Positions 17,032 through 26,108 of a DNA stretch of 51,305 bases are shown here, one piece after another. The notes beneath the pieces are model-generated. The model was not told the DNA's origin and did not search any database. It worked only from the letters and a program-made list of their open reading frames with translations. Origin of the DNA: Nitrosopumilaceae archaeon (GTDB lineage: Archaea > Thermoproteota > Nitrososphaeria > Nitrososphaerales > Nitrosopumilaceae); the NCBI GenBank assembly GCA_028279545.1, contig JANQNN010000002.1, positions 1 through 51,305 on the forward strand, given 5' to 3'. Made by a program: the position numbers and the translations under genes. Positions within the stretch are counted from its first letter, which is position 1; every line of letters begins with the position of its first letter.

Positions 17032-17136
17032 TATTACAAAATCATGGGTTTTATAATTAAAGCTTCAAAAATTTACCAAATTGTACAAATTAACCATAAA
17101 AACTAAAATTATAAGGAATGAAATTTTATTTAATCT

Positions 17137-17466
17137 ATGAAGAAAGAATTTGTAGTAAAGAGTATTGATGCTGCACCCGATGGAGCTCCATATGTGGTAG
17201 TTTCTTTATCTTCGGTCAAAGATCTTAAGGATGGTATTTCCTCACCTCAAAATCCCTTTGGCTCACCTAAGGTAATGGGATTTTCAAATATGAACGACAT
17301 GATGAAAGATTTAAACAAAATGCTTGCAGGTGCAGGTGGCGGATTTGGAATGCAGGGAGGAATAACTCAATTAAAACTGGAAATGCATGAATACAAAGAA
17401 TTGGGATTAGCTGTTGGTGATAAGGTTTTTCTCGAATTGACCAAAGAAGAATCTTTGGGAATTTAG
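17137..17466 (+). CDS. Unknown 109-residue protein with a Gly/Met-rich central loop
   Basis: N-terminal beta strands (KKEFVVKSIDAAPDGAPYVVVSLSS) and C-terminal strands (GDKVFLELTKEE) flank a flexible middle (NMNDMMKDLNKMLAGAGGGFGMQGG), suggesting an OB- or infB-like small beta fold with an inserted loop. No family is recognised with confidence. The ATG is preceded by an AT-rich promoter-like region shared with the divergent gene. Confidence 0.65.
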   Translation: MKKEFVVKSIDAAPDGAPYVVVSLSSVKDLKDGISSPQNPFGSPKVMGFSNMNDMMKDLNKMLAGAGGGFGMQGGITQLKLEMHEYKELGLAVGDKVFLELTKEESLGI

Positions 17467-17482
17467 TTAAATTTCAATTAAT

Positions 17483-18034
17483 CTAGATTGTGTTAATATA
17501 TTTCCAAAGATAAAACAACCCAATAGTTCCAATCACAAATAACATTGGTTTCCAAGCAAAAACTGGAATGCTGGGGGTAGAGAGTTTAACTTTATAATTG
17601 TCAACAATTGTTTTTACATTTTTTTTGATTTTATCGTGCCAAATATTATATTCTATTTGATATTTTTTTAGTATCTCTTCTATTTCGTATACAACGGGAG
17701 TTCTTTGAGAAAATAAATGCTGAAGGTAATCTCGTGAAACTTCTACCTCGGCATGAATTCCAATTAAACCCTTTTTCAAATCCACCATTCTTACATGCAT
17801 CTCCCATGGTTTTTTCAGTTTGAGGTTAAGACCATGTCCAATCTGATCTGGTTGTTTGTGTTCGAATTTTACCTTGGTGAATCCTTCGGATTTAAAAATA
17901 TGTAATAATTCCTCAAAATTTTTCTTTACAACAATATGGAGCTGCTCCAATCCTTCCTTATTATCTACATTTATTCTATGCATTAATCCATCCAAAAACG
18001 AAACCGTTTTGGGATAACTTGTCATATACTCCAT
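17483..18034 (-). CDS. Unknown protein with a C-terminal membrane anchor
   Basis: The 183-residue protein has a soluble alpha/beta N-terminal part, a helical segment (DYLQHLFSQRTPVVYEIEEILKKYQIEYNIW), and a single C-terminal hydrophobic helix (WKPMLFVIGTIGLFYLWKYI, about 161-180), so it is likely tail-anchored with the bulk in the cytoplasm. The ATG at 18034 is used; a Met three codons later is possible. No domain recognised. Confidence 0.65.
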   Translation of the reverse strand: MEYMTSYPKTVSFLDGLMHRINVDNKEGLEQLHIVVKKNFEELLHIFKSEGFTKVKFEHKQPDQIGHGLNLKLKKPWEMHVRMVDLKKGLIGIHAEVEVSRDYLQHLFSQRTPVVYEIEEILKKYQIEYNIWHDKIKKNVKTIVDNYKVKLSTPSIPVFAWKPMLFVIGTIGLFYLWKYINTI

Positions 18035-18086
18035 TGAATGACCCTAAGAAAACCTCTATTTAAATTCCAAGGAGAAGAATTTTTTC

Positions 18087-18854
18087 TCAAGCATTGGTTA
18101 AACCTCTTACATAGATACATTGATCAGCAGAAATAGCCATTTCAGAGGAATTGATTTTTCTATCGGTTAATTTTGCTTCTGAATCTCTTACAATGGCAAA
18201 AGGTTTGGACTCGTCTCCTTCTCCCATCTTATGATTTGCAATGGTAGCAATATTATCAATAACTGCTTGAAATGTTACTTTAAGTGGATTTCCCTCAAGG
18301 TCCTTTTTTGACCTCATATCTAATACTGGTTCAATTCCTCCACAAGAAATTGCAATACCTGATGTACCAACACGTCCAGGCATTAATCTACTATCTACAA
18401 GAATAACCCCAACATGAATTAAAAATTTTAAAAAAATATTCCTACGTAATTGTTCAGCAACTAAAAATGGATTTTTTGGATATAGTATAACCTGATTTTT
18501 TTTTGCATTTGATTTATCGATACCTCCATTTGGCGCCATTATGTTTTCTGATGAAGTAATTACAAAACCTGTTATTCCTCCAAAAATTTTATCTGTTTCC
18601 CGAAGAACCACTTCAGACATTTCGGGTTTCATTTGAAATTTTTTAGAAATTTCAAATCCCTTCTTTGATACCTTCACTTGATCTAAATCTAACAATCTTC
18701 CTTGTGAATTTGAGATGTATTTTGTTGAAATAACAAGAACATCCCCTTCTTTTAATTGAATACTATTCTCCTTTAATGACTCTAGTAATTCCTCAAAAAC
18801 ATCAAACCTCCCAATTTTTCTTTTTGAAGGTAAGGTTAAAACCGTAAGGGGCAT
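18087..18854 (-). CDS. cofE: Coenzyme F420-0:L-glutamate ligase
   Basis: It adds gamma-linked glutamates to F420-0 using GTP, the last steps of F420 synthesis. The 255-residue length fits archaeal CofE. Diagnostic stretches are LKEGDVLVISTKYISNSQGR near residues 38-57, the metal/GTP-binding HVGVILVDSRLMPGRVGTSG and AISCGGIEPVLDMRSKKDLEG. No other F420 gene is adjacent. The neighbour upstream on the opposite strand is the LeuC-type gene at 18928. Confidence 0.93.
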   Translation of the reverse strand: MPLTVLTLPSKRKIGRFDVFEELLESLKENSIQLKEGDVLVISTKYISNSQGRLLDLDQVKVSKKGFEISKKFQMKPEMSEVVLRETDKIFGGITGFVITSSENIMAPNGGIDKSNAKKNQVILYPKNPFLVAEQLRRNIFLKFLIHVGVILVDSRLMPGRVGTSGIAISCGGIEPVLDMRSKKDLEGNPLKVTFQAVIDNIATIANHKMGEGDESKPFAIVRDSEAKLTDRKINSSEMAISADQCIYVRGLTNA

Positions 18855-18927
18855 ACCTTACTAGACAATTCTTTTCTTTTTTATTCTTCTGAAAAGCTTT
18901 TAATCTGTAAAGAAAACTTTTTGGTTT

Positions 18928-20199
18928 GTGAATATCGTCGAAAAAATCTTAGCCCGCGCTTCAAATAGGAATGTAGTATCTCCAGATGAAGTAATTTTTG
19001 CCAATATTGACAAAGTTATGGTTCATGACGTTTCAGGTCCAGGTGTATTGAAGGTATTTGATAAATTAAAAAAACAAGGAGTTAATGTTGAAAAATTATG
19101 GGATCCTTCAAAGGTTTGGGTAGCTGAAGACCATTTTGTTCCTTCTGCCGAAAAAATTTCTGCAGAAAATATAGTAAAATTACAAAATTTTACGAAAACC
19201 TATGGAATTGAAAAACACTTCAAATATGGAATGGGGCAATATGGTATTTGCCACACCCTATCTCATGAAGAAGCTTTAGTTTTACCAGGAGAAGTGTATG
19301 TAGGAGGTGATTCACATACAAATACCACTGGAGCATTAGGTGCATTTGCGTGTGGTTTGGGGCATACTGATATTGCTTATGTTTTATTGAATGGAAGAAT
19401 TTGGTTCAAGGTCCCTGAAACTTTGTATTTTAAGTTAAATGGAAAACTACCAGACCATGTTATGGCAAAGGACTTAATCTTAAAAATAATTGGAGAAATA
19501 GGAACTGACGGGGCTAACTACAAAACTATGCAATTTGGAGGTAGCGGAATAGATGAAATGACAGTTGAAAGTAGACTGACACTTTGTAACATGACTACTG
19601 AGGCTGGCGCAAAAAATGGAATTGTAGAACCAGATCAGAAAACTGTTGATTATCTTCAAATGAGAGGTGCAAGTAACTTTAATTTAGTTAAAGGTGATTC
19701 TGACGCAGAATATTCAAAAGTCTATGAATTTGAAAGTTCAGAAATGGAACCAATAATTTCAAAACCTTTTTCCCCTGAAAATACTGTTATTGTTAGAGAA
19801 GCTCCTACTGTTGATTTAGATAAATCCTATATTGGCTCATGTACCGGCGCAAAATATGAAGATTTAGAAGCTGCTGCTAAAATTCTTAAAGGAAGACAAG
19901 TAAAAATCCGAACAGAAATTTTACCTGCTGCTATATCAATTTACAAACGAGCAATGGAAAATGGTTTAATTAAGATATTTTTAGATGCGGGGGCAACAGT
20001 CGGTCCACCTACATGTGGAGCATGTTGTGGAGCTCATATGGGAGTATTGGCAAAAGATGAGATTTGTGTAAGCACAACAAATAGAAACTTCCCAGGAAGA
20101 ATGGGACATGTAGAATCTCAAACTTATCTTTCATCGCCTTTAGTGGCTGCAGCATCTGCAGTAACTGGTAAATTAACAGACCCGAGGGATTTGAATTGA
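18928..20199 (+). CDS. leuC: Aconitase-family hydro-lyase large subunit (LeuC/homoaconitase type, archaeal branch)
   Basis: This large subunit of a [4Fe-4S] dehydratase isomerises a malate-type acid such as isopropylmalate or homocitrate. The 423 residues match the short archaeal-type LeuC. Cluster ligands are visible in GSCTGAKYEDLEAAA (where the bacterial type has SCTN) and PPTCGACCGAHMGVL. VGGDSHTNTTGALGAFACGLGHTD is the conserved active-site stretch. It starts at GTG and is coupled to the small subunit by a TTGA overlap. Because a second, bacterial-type pair follows directly, its substrate may differ; homoaconitase or a dimethylmalate-type dehydratase is possible. Confidence 0.88.
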   Translation: MNIVEKILARASNRNVVSPDEVIFANIDKVMVHDVSGPGVLKVFDKLKKQGVNVEKLWDPSKVWVAEDHFVPSAEKISAENIVKLQNFTKTYGIEKHFKYGMGQYGICHTLSHEEALVLPGEVYVGGDSHTNTTGALGAFACGLGHTDIAYVLLNGRIWFKVPETLYFKLNGKLPDHVMAKDLILKIIGEIGTDGANYKTMQFGGSGIDEMTVESRLTLCNMTTEAGAKNGIVEPDQKTVDYLQMRGASNFNLVKGDSDAEYSKVYEFESSEMEPIISKPFSPENTVIVREAPTVDLDKSYIGSCTGAKYEDLEAAAKILKGRQVKIRTEILPAAISIYKRAMENGLIKIFLDAGATVGPPTCGACCGAHMGVLAKDEICVSTTNRNFPGRMGHVESQTYLSSPLVAAASAVTGKLTDPRDLN

Positions 20200-20681
20200 A
20201 GGGAAAAGTGATAAAATATGCAAAAGACAACATTGACACCGATGTCATAATTCCAGGACAGTATCTCAAAATTCATGATTATAAAGAATTGGCTTCTCAT
20301 GCAATGGAAGGATTAGACCCTGATTTTCATTCCAAGGTAAATGAAGGGGATTTTATTCTATCTGGAAAAAATTTTGGATGCGGTTCATCACGTGAACACG
20401 CACCAATAGCACTTTCAAATTCAGGAATAAAGGCAGTTCTTGCTCTTTCCTTTGCAAGAATTTTTTATAGAAATTCAGTTGACGGTGCTTTTTTGTTACC
20501 TATCGAAATTGATGAAAAAACCTATCAAAATATCTCAGAAGGAGATGAGCTTGAAATAGATATAAAATCAAACACGATACAAAATATTACCCAAAACAAG
20601 ACATATCCAATGAAACCCTTTTCAGAAATAATTAGAAAAATTATTGAATCGGGCGGACTTTTCAATTACGATTTAGATTAA
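20196..20681 (+). CDS. leuD: Aconitase-family hydro-lyase small subunit (LeuD/homoaconitase type)
   Basis: The 161-residue swivelling domain pairs with the large subunit at 18928. [15 protein letters not shown] and [17 protein letters not shown] are family signatures. The substrate-specificity loop after the first signature reads YLKI (23-26). In Methanocaldococcus the isopropylmalate enzyme is reported with YLRT and the homoaconitase with YLV(Y/T), so this loop does not settle the substrate. It starts at TTG, overlapping the previous stop. Confidence 0.87.
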   Translation: MKGKVIKYAKDNIDTDVIIPGQYLKIHDYKELASHAMEGLDPDFHSKVNEGDFILSGKNFGCGSSREHAPIALSNSGIKAVLALSFARIFYRNSVDGAFLLPIEIDEKTYQNISEGDELEIDIKSNTIQNITQNKTYPMKPFSEIIRKIIESGGLFNYDLD

Positions 20682-20688
20682 GATCAAA

Positions 20689-22104
20689 ATGGGAAAAACA
20701 CTTTTTGAAAAAATTTGGGACTCACATATTGTTGCAGGAAAAGAACAAGGACCGTCCTTGATTTATGTTGATAGACATCTTGTTCATGAAGTCACTTCTC
20801 CCCAAGCATTTGATGGATTACGATTGAATAACCGGAAAGTAAGAAGACCTGATTTGACTATTGCCACAATGGATCATAATGTTCCCACCAATGATAGAAG
20901 TTTACCCATTTTGGATCAAACATCTGCAATCCAAATTGAAACTTTGAAAAAAAACTGTCGAGATTTTGGAATTAAACTATTTGATATTAACAGTCCTAAT
21001 CAGGGAATAGTACATGTTATTGGCCCTCAATTAGGAATAACCCTACCTGGTACCACAATTGTTTGCGGTGATAGCCATACTTCAACACATGGTGCATTTG
21101 GCGCTTTAGCGTTTGGAATAGGAACAAGTGAGGTTGAGCATGTTTTAGCATCCCAAACCATCTGGTTAGAAAAACCCAAGTCTTTTGAAATTAAAGTAAT
21201 GGGAAAAAGGAAAAACCCTCATGCAGTAACTGCAAAAGACATTATTTTATCAATTATCAAAAATATTGGAACAGCGGGTGGAACTGGCACCGTTGTTGAA
21301 TACTCAGGAGAAGGAGTAAAAGATCTTTCAATGGAGCAAAGAATGACAATTTGTAATATGTCAATTGAGGGAGGTGCAAGGGCAGGGCTCATTGCACCTG
21401 ATGAGAAAACTTTCGATTATCTACGAAATAGAAAATACACTCCAAAAAACTACGAATCTCTCGTGGATTATTGGAAAAAAAATCTTAAAACTGATCCTGA
21501 TGCAAAATTTGATAAAACATTTACACTTTCCATTGACAATATCGCTCCTCAAGTGAGTTGGGGAACTAATCCTGGTATGACATGTGATGTTTCAGACTCT
21601 ATTCCAACTCCTCAAGATTTCTCAAAAGGTGACAAAAATCAAGAAAAAGCTGCAGAAAAAGCTCTTGAATACATGGACTTAAAATCCGGGACACCAATAA
21701 CTGAAATTACTATTGATAGAGTTTTCATTGGATCTTGTACCAATGCTAGATTGGATGATTTAATCGAGGCATCCAAAGTTATCAATGGGCAAAAAGTTTC
21801 TGAAAATGTTAGAGCCATGGTTGTGCCAGGTTCTCAAATGGTAAAAAAACAAGCCGAAGAAATGGGAATCGATAAAATTTTTACAAAGGCTAATTTTGAA
21901 TGGAGAGAATCTGGATGCAGCATGTGTTTAGGAATGAATCCTGATATTTTATCTCCTGGTGAAAGATGTGCAAGTACTTCAAATCGAAATTTTGAAGGAA
22001 GACAAGGTACAGGTGGAAGGACTCACTTGGTTAGTCCAGTAATGGCAGCTGCAGCTGCAATAGAAGGACATTTTGTTGACGTAAGGAAAATAAATTTGAA
22101 TTAA
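20689..22104 (+). CDS. leuC: 3-isopropylmalate dehydratase large subunit, bacterial type
   Basis: It is part of the leucine pathway, converting 2-isopropylmalate to 3-isopropylmalate. The 471 residues have the bacterial LeuC N-terminus ([30 protein letters not shown]), [29 protein letters not shown], and cluster ligands in [11 protein letters not shown] and [11 protein letters not shown]. It lies seven bases after the archaeal-type small-subunit gene on the same strand. The bacterial-type sequence beside an archaeal-type set suggests acquisition by transfer in an ancestor; base composition does not stand out. Confidence 0.94.
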   Translation: MGKTLFEKIWDSHIVAGKEQGPSLIYVDRHLVHEVTSPQAFDGLRLNNRKVRRPDLTIATMDHNVPTNDRSLPILDQTSAIQIETLKKNCRDFGIKLFDINSPNQGIVHVIGPQLGITLPGTTIVCGDSHTSTHGAFGALAFGIGTSEVEHVLASQTIWLEKPKSFEIKVMGKRKNPHAVTAKDIILSIIKNIGTAGGTGTVVEYSGEGVKDLSMEQRMTICNMSIEGGARAGLIAPDEKTFDYLRNRKYTPKNYESLVDYWKKNLKTDPDAKFDKTFTLSIDNIAPQVSWGTNPGMTCDVSDSIPTPQDFSKGDKNQEKAAEKALEYMDLKSGTPITEITIDRVFIGSCTNARLDDLIEASKVINGQKVSENVRAMVVPGSQMVKKQAEEMGIDKIFTKANFEWRESGCSMCLGMNPDILSPGERCASTSNRNFEGRQGTGGRTHLVSPVMAAAAAIEGHFVDVRKINLN

Positions 22105-22105
22105 A

Positions 22106-22690
22106 ATGGAAAAGTTTCAAAAAATTAAAAGCATAATTTCTCCTCTTGATCAAGTTAATGTAGATACTGATCAAATAATTCCTAAACAGTTTCTAAAACT
22201 TGTTCAAAAATCAGGTTTTGGAAAATATTTATTTTTTAATTGGCGGTATGACAAAAATGAAAATCCCGAACCAAACTTTGTCTTAAATGATAAAAAATAC
22301 AAAAATTCTAAAATTCTTTTGACTGGGGCTAATTTTGGTTGTGGTTCTAGCAGAGAACACGCAGTATGGGCAATAAAAGATTACGGTTTTTCTGTAATAA
22401 TTGCTCCCTCATTTGCTGATATTTTTTATAGCAATTGTTTCAAAAATGGAGTTTTACCAATAATTTTGAATGAAGGAATAGTTGAGCAATTAAAAAATGA
22501 AAAAGAAGAACTAGAAATTGATTTAGAAAACCAAATTTTAAAAACAAAATCTAAACAATTTTCATTTGATATAGATTCCCACAAAAAGAAAATTCTTTTA
22601 GAAGGGTTAGATGATATTTCTCTAACTTTGAAATTAGAATCAAAAATCTCTGAATTTGAAAAAAAATCTAAGGTTCCATCTGTTTTATAA
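22106..22690 (+). CDS. leuD: 3-isopropylmalate dehydratase small subunit, bacterial type
   Basis: The 194 residues match bacterial LeuD. VNVDTDQIIPKQFLK, FNWRYDKNENPEPNFVLND and [16 protein letters not shown] are diagnostic. It is the partner of the large subunit starting at 20689, separated by one base. The 3' end overlaps the convergent nucleotidyltransferase gene by 23 bp, an unusually long tail-to-tail overlap. Confidence 0.94.
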   Translation: MEKFQKIKSIISPLDQVNVDTDQIIPKQFLKLVQKSGFGKYLFFNWRYDKNENPEPNFVLNDKKYKNSKILLTGANFGCGSSREHAVWAIKDYGFSVIIAPSFADIFYSNCFKNGVLPIILNEGIVEQLKNEKEELEIDLENQILKTKSKQFSFDIDSHKKKILLEGLDDISLTLKLESKISEFEKKSKVPSVL

Positions 22691-23396
22691 TTTTCTTTAC
22701 TTCTTTTTGATTTCTTTCTAATAATGTAGGCGACTCTGCATCAATCCATTCTTTATCTTCAATATCATAGGCACCAATTTTTCCTTCTTTGGATAGTTCC
22801 TGTAAAATATCAAACGATAGGTTGATCTTTTGTTTTTTTGATTTTCTTTTAATTCTTTTAATAATGTCTTTTCCTAAAATGTAGATTCCTAAACACTCTG
22901 ACATGGGTAATTTCATAATAGGCTTTTCTTTAAATTTTTTGATTATTCCATTTTCAACTACTGCAAATCCTGTTTCTTCTTTTCTTTTGGTTCTTGTGGC
23001 TATACAGGCAACGCTTTTAGTTTCTTTGAACCTCTTATACATTTTTTTTAAATCAATCGCGCAAAGATTATCTACAAACCATAAAACGAATTCCGAATCT
23101 TCATTAAGTTGTTTTCCAAGATGTAAAAGGTCTCCTGCAGTCCCACTTTGAGAATCTTGAACGAAAGAAATTTTTTTTTTGGTTTTTGTATTATTATAAT
23201 AATTTTTTATTTGACCTCCTAAACCAGAAAAATCAGAAACAATAATGATTTCGGAAATAAAACTAAAAGAGATTAGGTATCTTACAATGTAATCAATTAA
23301 GGGTCTTTCATTAATTGGTGTCATTGCCTTAGGGAAAAACTCCGTGTATGGTTTTCCCCGTGTTCCTTTTCCTCCAGCTAAAATTATTGCCTTCAC
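22668..23396 (-). CDS. Sugar-phosphate nucleotidyltransferase (NTP_transferase family)
   Basis: It probably makes an NDP-sugar for glycan synthesis. The 242 residues start at GTG. The N-terminal MKAIILAGGKGTRGKPYTEF with FPKAMTPINERPLIDYIV is the nucleotide-binding signature; LWFVDNLCAIDL is the metal-binding region, with Asp in the usual GD position. There is no left-handed beta-helix, so it is a short RmlA/GalU/ManC-like enzyme; the sugar is unknown. It directly follows rps9 by three bases, where many archaea have rpoN/rpoK. Confidence 0.85.
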   Translation of the reverse strand: MKAIILAGGKGTRGKPYTEFFPKAMTPINERPLIDYIVRYLISFSFISEIIIVSDFSGLGGQIKNYYNNTKTKKKISFVQDSQSGTAGDLLHLGKQLNEDSEFVLWFVDNLCAIDLKKMYKRFKETKSVACIATRTKRKEETGFAVVENGIIKKFKEKPIMKLPMSECLGIYILGKDIIKRIKRKSKKQKINLSFDILQELSKEGKIGAYDIEDKEWIDAESPTLLERNQKEVKKIIKQMEP

Positions 23397-23399
23397 TGT

Positions 23400-23849
23400 C
23401 TAACGGTATGATTTTTGTTTTCTTCTTCGAGCACCAGGGCCGCCAAATTTTTTGGGTTCTTTTCTTCTGGCATCCCCGCTAATCAAATATTTATCAAATT
23501 CCACAATTCTTTGTCTTAAATCTTCTCGTATGGATTTAGAAAATGGATGATCTTTGGGTTCTTTTTTGGATTTAGTCCATCCTATTAGTGCTCTTGCTAT
23601 TCCAACCGATATGGCATTTGCTTGTCCCATTATTCCGCCACCTCTTACTCGGATTGAAAGATCAATCTTATCTCTATAATCCCCACTAATTTCAAGAGGA
23701 GCTAGAATTACTTCTCGAGCAGTTTCTTGAGGAAGCATTTCAACGGGAACGTTGTTTATTCTTACTTTCCCATTTCCTTTCATAATGAAAACATGTGCAC
23801 TTGCAGTTTTCCTTGTTGCAAAATAGATTTCGGTTTTGGGTATTGTCAT
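23400..23849 (-). CDS. rps9: Small-subunit ribosomal protein uS9 (S9)
   Basis: This 149-residue protein contacts the P-site tRNA through its basic C-terminus, seen here as a GGPGARRRKQKSYR tail. RVRGGGIMGQANAISVGIARAL is the core signature. Its start overlaps the uL13 stop by four bases. It belongs to the conserved cluster rpo3-rpl18e-rpl13-rps9 on the minus strand. Confidence 0.96.
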   Translation of the reverse strand: MTIPKTEIYFATRKTASAHVFIMKGNGKVRINNVPVEMLPQETAREVILAPLEISGDYRDKIDLSIRVRGGGIMGQANAISVGIARALIGWTKSKKEPKDHPFSKSIREDLRQRIVEFDKYLISGDARRKEPKKFGGPGARRRKQKSYR

Positions 23850-24307
23850 TCAGTCCACCCAATTGTTCTGCCAAGATCTGCCATTGTGGTATAATTTGCT
23901 GCTGATTTTCTTATCATTGCTTTTTCAAATTTAATTTTTTTAAACGACTTGACTTCTTTTGGACTCCCAATAAATGTACGAAGTCTTTTATGTGCTGATA
24001 TTCCAGAGGATTTTTCTCTTGGCAACATTCCTTTAATCATTTTCTTCATAATAGTATCAGGTCTTCTTGGGTGTTTAGGTCCATGTTTCCAATGATTAAT
24101 ACTGTTTATTTCTAAAAAATCTTGATATTCACTAATAATATTACTTCTAGTTCCACTAATCATTATTTTATCACAATTTACAATTGAAACTCTGTTTCCG
24201 TTTAGAAGTAATTTTGCCACCACTGAAGATAACCTACCAGCAATGTGGTTTGTAGCATCAATTACAATTGGTTTATCTAGTGAAACCACGTTTTCTTGAC
24301 TAACCAA
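23846..24307 (-). CDS. rpl13: Large-subunit ribosomal protein uL13 (L13)
   Basis: The roughly 153-residue protein has archaeal signatures IDATNHIAGRLSSVVAKLL and PHRPD-like HPRRPDTIMKKMIKGMLP. No ATG is available. I chose TTG at 24307 because GGAG lies nine bases upstream; a TTG at 24316 has that motif directly adjacent, and GTG 24289 is a later option. The start overlaps the eL18 stop. Confidence 0.94.
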   Translation of the reverse strand: MVSQENVVSLDKPIVIDATNHIAGRLSSVVAKLLLNGNRVSIVNCDKIMISGTRSNIISEYQDFLEINSINHWKHGPKHPRRPDTIMKKMIKGMLPREKSSGISAHKRLRTFIGSPKEVKSFKKIKFEKAMIRKSAANYTTMADLGRTIGWTE

Positions 24308-24647
24308 GAAAAACAACTCCTTTTCCTGTTGGATTATTTTTTATCAAATCTGAAAATGACGATAACTTTCCACCTGTTTCAATTATTTTAGTTGCTGCAG
24401 AATCTGAAATTGAAAAGGAACAAAGGGTAATTTTATGAGATATTTTTCCAGTCCCAAGTACCTTTCCGGGAAAAACCACAATATCATTTTCTTTTGTAAG
24501 TTGAGCAATTTTATACAAGTTTATAGATCTCTTTGCAACAGATGGTTTTAAGGCATAATTTGCCAATTTGGCCCAAATTTGCGCTTTATGGCTGGATGAG
24601 GCTTTTTTTAATTCCTTAGCCATCTGTATTACAATTTGATTAGTCAT
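24300..24647 (-). CDS. rpl18e: Large-subunit ribosomal protein eL18 (L18e)
   Basis: The 115 residues match archaeal L18e. KKASSSHKAQIWAKLANYALKPS and VVFPGKVLGTGKISHKITLCSFSISDSA are conserved. The ATG gives the normal N-terminus. It lies 43 bp downstream of rpo3 and overlaps uL13. Confidence 0.95.
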   Translation of the reverse strand: MTNQIVIQMAKELKKASSSHKAQIWAKLANYALKPSVAKRSINLYKIAQLTKENDIVVFPGKVLGTGKISHKITLCSFSISDSAATKIIETGGKLSSFSDLIKNNPTGKGVVFLG

Positions 24648-24690
24648 GTGAATAAATCCCTTTAAAACCCAAATATAATGTGTATGCTTA

Positions 24691-25332
24691 CTAATCTGCT
24701 TTTAATTGCTCAAGTACGTCTTTGAATTCTCCCATTCTATTTCGAAGTTCTTCAACTCCGGCTAAGATAATATCTTCAGGGTTTAAGGCACCTGTGGATT
24801 CAACGGTAAGAATCCTTTCATTATCTTTATCAGTTTCTACTAGTGTTGCAATATTTGATGCATTCCATTTTGCATGTTCTCGGCCACGGCCAAGTCTAGC
24901 ATAGCATTCTACTTTGACTCTTTGTCCTGGGGCTAATTGAACAATGGGAATTTTATCAGAAACTGGTTTCACTGAATCATCTTCTGAAGTTAACTCATCA
25001 GATAAGACTGCCTTGGTAACGTCAGTGTCTCCTGAATCTAAAACCAACATTACCCTACAGTTAGAGCATCCAGATTCACTATGACACTCACATTTTTCTG
25101 GTTCATTAAACCTTGTTAAATCAGTCTTTATTGGGACTAGTCCTAATCTATGAGCAAGTCCTTCATCTGGCAAAACAGAAGAGTTTTCAATAATGTCGAC
25201 TGTATCAATGGCAAAAACAGGAACTCCGTTTAAGCATAATCTTCTAAGAGCGTTGGAATATTGTAAGGGTATATCCTTAAGCTTAACTGACATAGTATTT
25301 TCATTTTTTGAAATAACCTCTAAGGAAGACAA
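24691..25332 (-). CDS. rpo3: RNA polymerase subunit Rpo3 (RpoD)
   Basis: This assembly subunit, homologous to the alpha N-terminal domain and Rpb3, has 213 residues. The N-terminal dimerisation part contains NALRRLCLNGVPVFAIDTVDI. Domain 2 carries four closely spaced Cys at 81, 83, 89 and 92 (CECHSESGCSNC), a shortened version of the metal or Fe-S-binding insert of archaeal D subunits; whether it holds a cluster is unknown. The C-terminal helix GVEELRNRMGEFKDVLEQLK completes the dimer interface. First gene of the minus-strand ribosomal cluster. Confidence 0.95.
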   Translation of the reverse strand: MSSLEVISKNENTMSVKLKDIPLQYSNALRRLCLNGVPVFAIDTVDIIENSSVLPDEGLAHRLGLVPIKTDLTRFNEPEKCECHSESGCSNCRVMLVLDSGDTDVTKAVLSDELTSEDDSVKPVSDKIPIVQLAPGQRVKVECYARLGRGREHAKWNASNIATLVETDKDNERILTVESTGALNPEDIILAGVEELRNRMGEFKDVLEQLKAD

Positions 25333-25421
25333 ATCTTAATAGAAAATTTTCAAAGTCCAAATAAAAATCTAGCTAGATTTACGCATAATTAAATACCCAG
25401 AACTCATACACTATTTCGTAA

Positions 25422-26108
25422 ATGGCTGATGTTTCTGTGATAAAGTACTCCTTTGAAGGAGAAAAATTTGAAATTTTGGTAAAACCTGACCCGGCTTTGG
25501 AGTATAAGCTAGGCAAGAAAAAGGAAATCTCTTCAGTATTAGTTTCTGATGATATCTATACAGATTCTAGTAAAGGTACAAAACCTTCAACTGAAAAATT
25601 ACAAAAAGCCTTCAAAACAGAGGACATGACGGAAATTGCTAAATTAATTCTTCAAAGGGGAGATCTTAATCTCACTACCGAGCAAAGGAGAAAAATGGTT
25701 GAAGAAAAACGTAGACAACTAATCGAATTTATTTCAAAGACCTATGTGGACCCAAGAACCCATTTACCTCATCCTCCGCTGAGAATTGACCAAGCTTTTA
25801 AGGATGCAAGAATTTCTGTTGATCCTCAAAAAAAAGTAGAAGAACAAGTAAAAGATATTGTAGAAAAATTACGATCTATTATTCCCTTAAAATCTGAGAA
25901 CTTGACCCTGGAAATAACAATCCCTGCACAATTTGCATCACAATCATATGCAGTTTTAAAATCAGTTGGTACTTTGAAAAATGAAGAATGGCAAAATAAT
26001 GGTTCATTAAAAGCAATACTTGAAATACCCGCTGCAGCAAGGCCAAACGTGATTGATAGACTAGGGTCAATAACAAAGGGTTCTGCTTCAGTTGAGGTAA
26101 TGAATTAA
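25422..26108 (+). CDS. sbds: Ribosome maturation factor SBDS
   Basis: This 228-residue orthologue of the Shwachman-Bodian-Diamond protein acts in 50S maturation with EF-2-like GTPases. An N-terminal FYSH domain (about 1-90) includes EDMTEIAKLILQRGDLNLTTEQR, followed by a helical middle domain (VDPRTHLPHPPLRIDQAF) and a ferredoxin-like C-terminal domain. It leads the archaeal exosome superoperon. Its stop and the next start share one A (TAATG). Confidence 0.96.
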   Translation: MADVSVIKYSFEGEKFEILVKPDPALEYKLGKKKEISSVLVSDDIYTDSSKGTKPSTEKLQKAFKTEDMTEIAKLILQRGDLNLTTEQRRKMVEEKRRQLIEFISKTYVDPRTHLPHPPLRIDQAFKDARISVDPQKKVEEQVKDIVEKLRSIIPLKSENLTLEITIPAQFASQSYAVLKSVGTLKNEEWQNNGSLKAILEIPAAARPNVIDRLGSITKGSASVEVMN

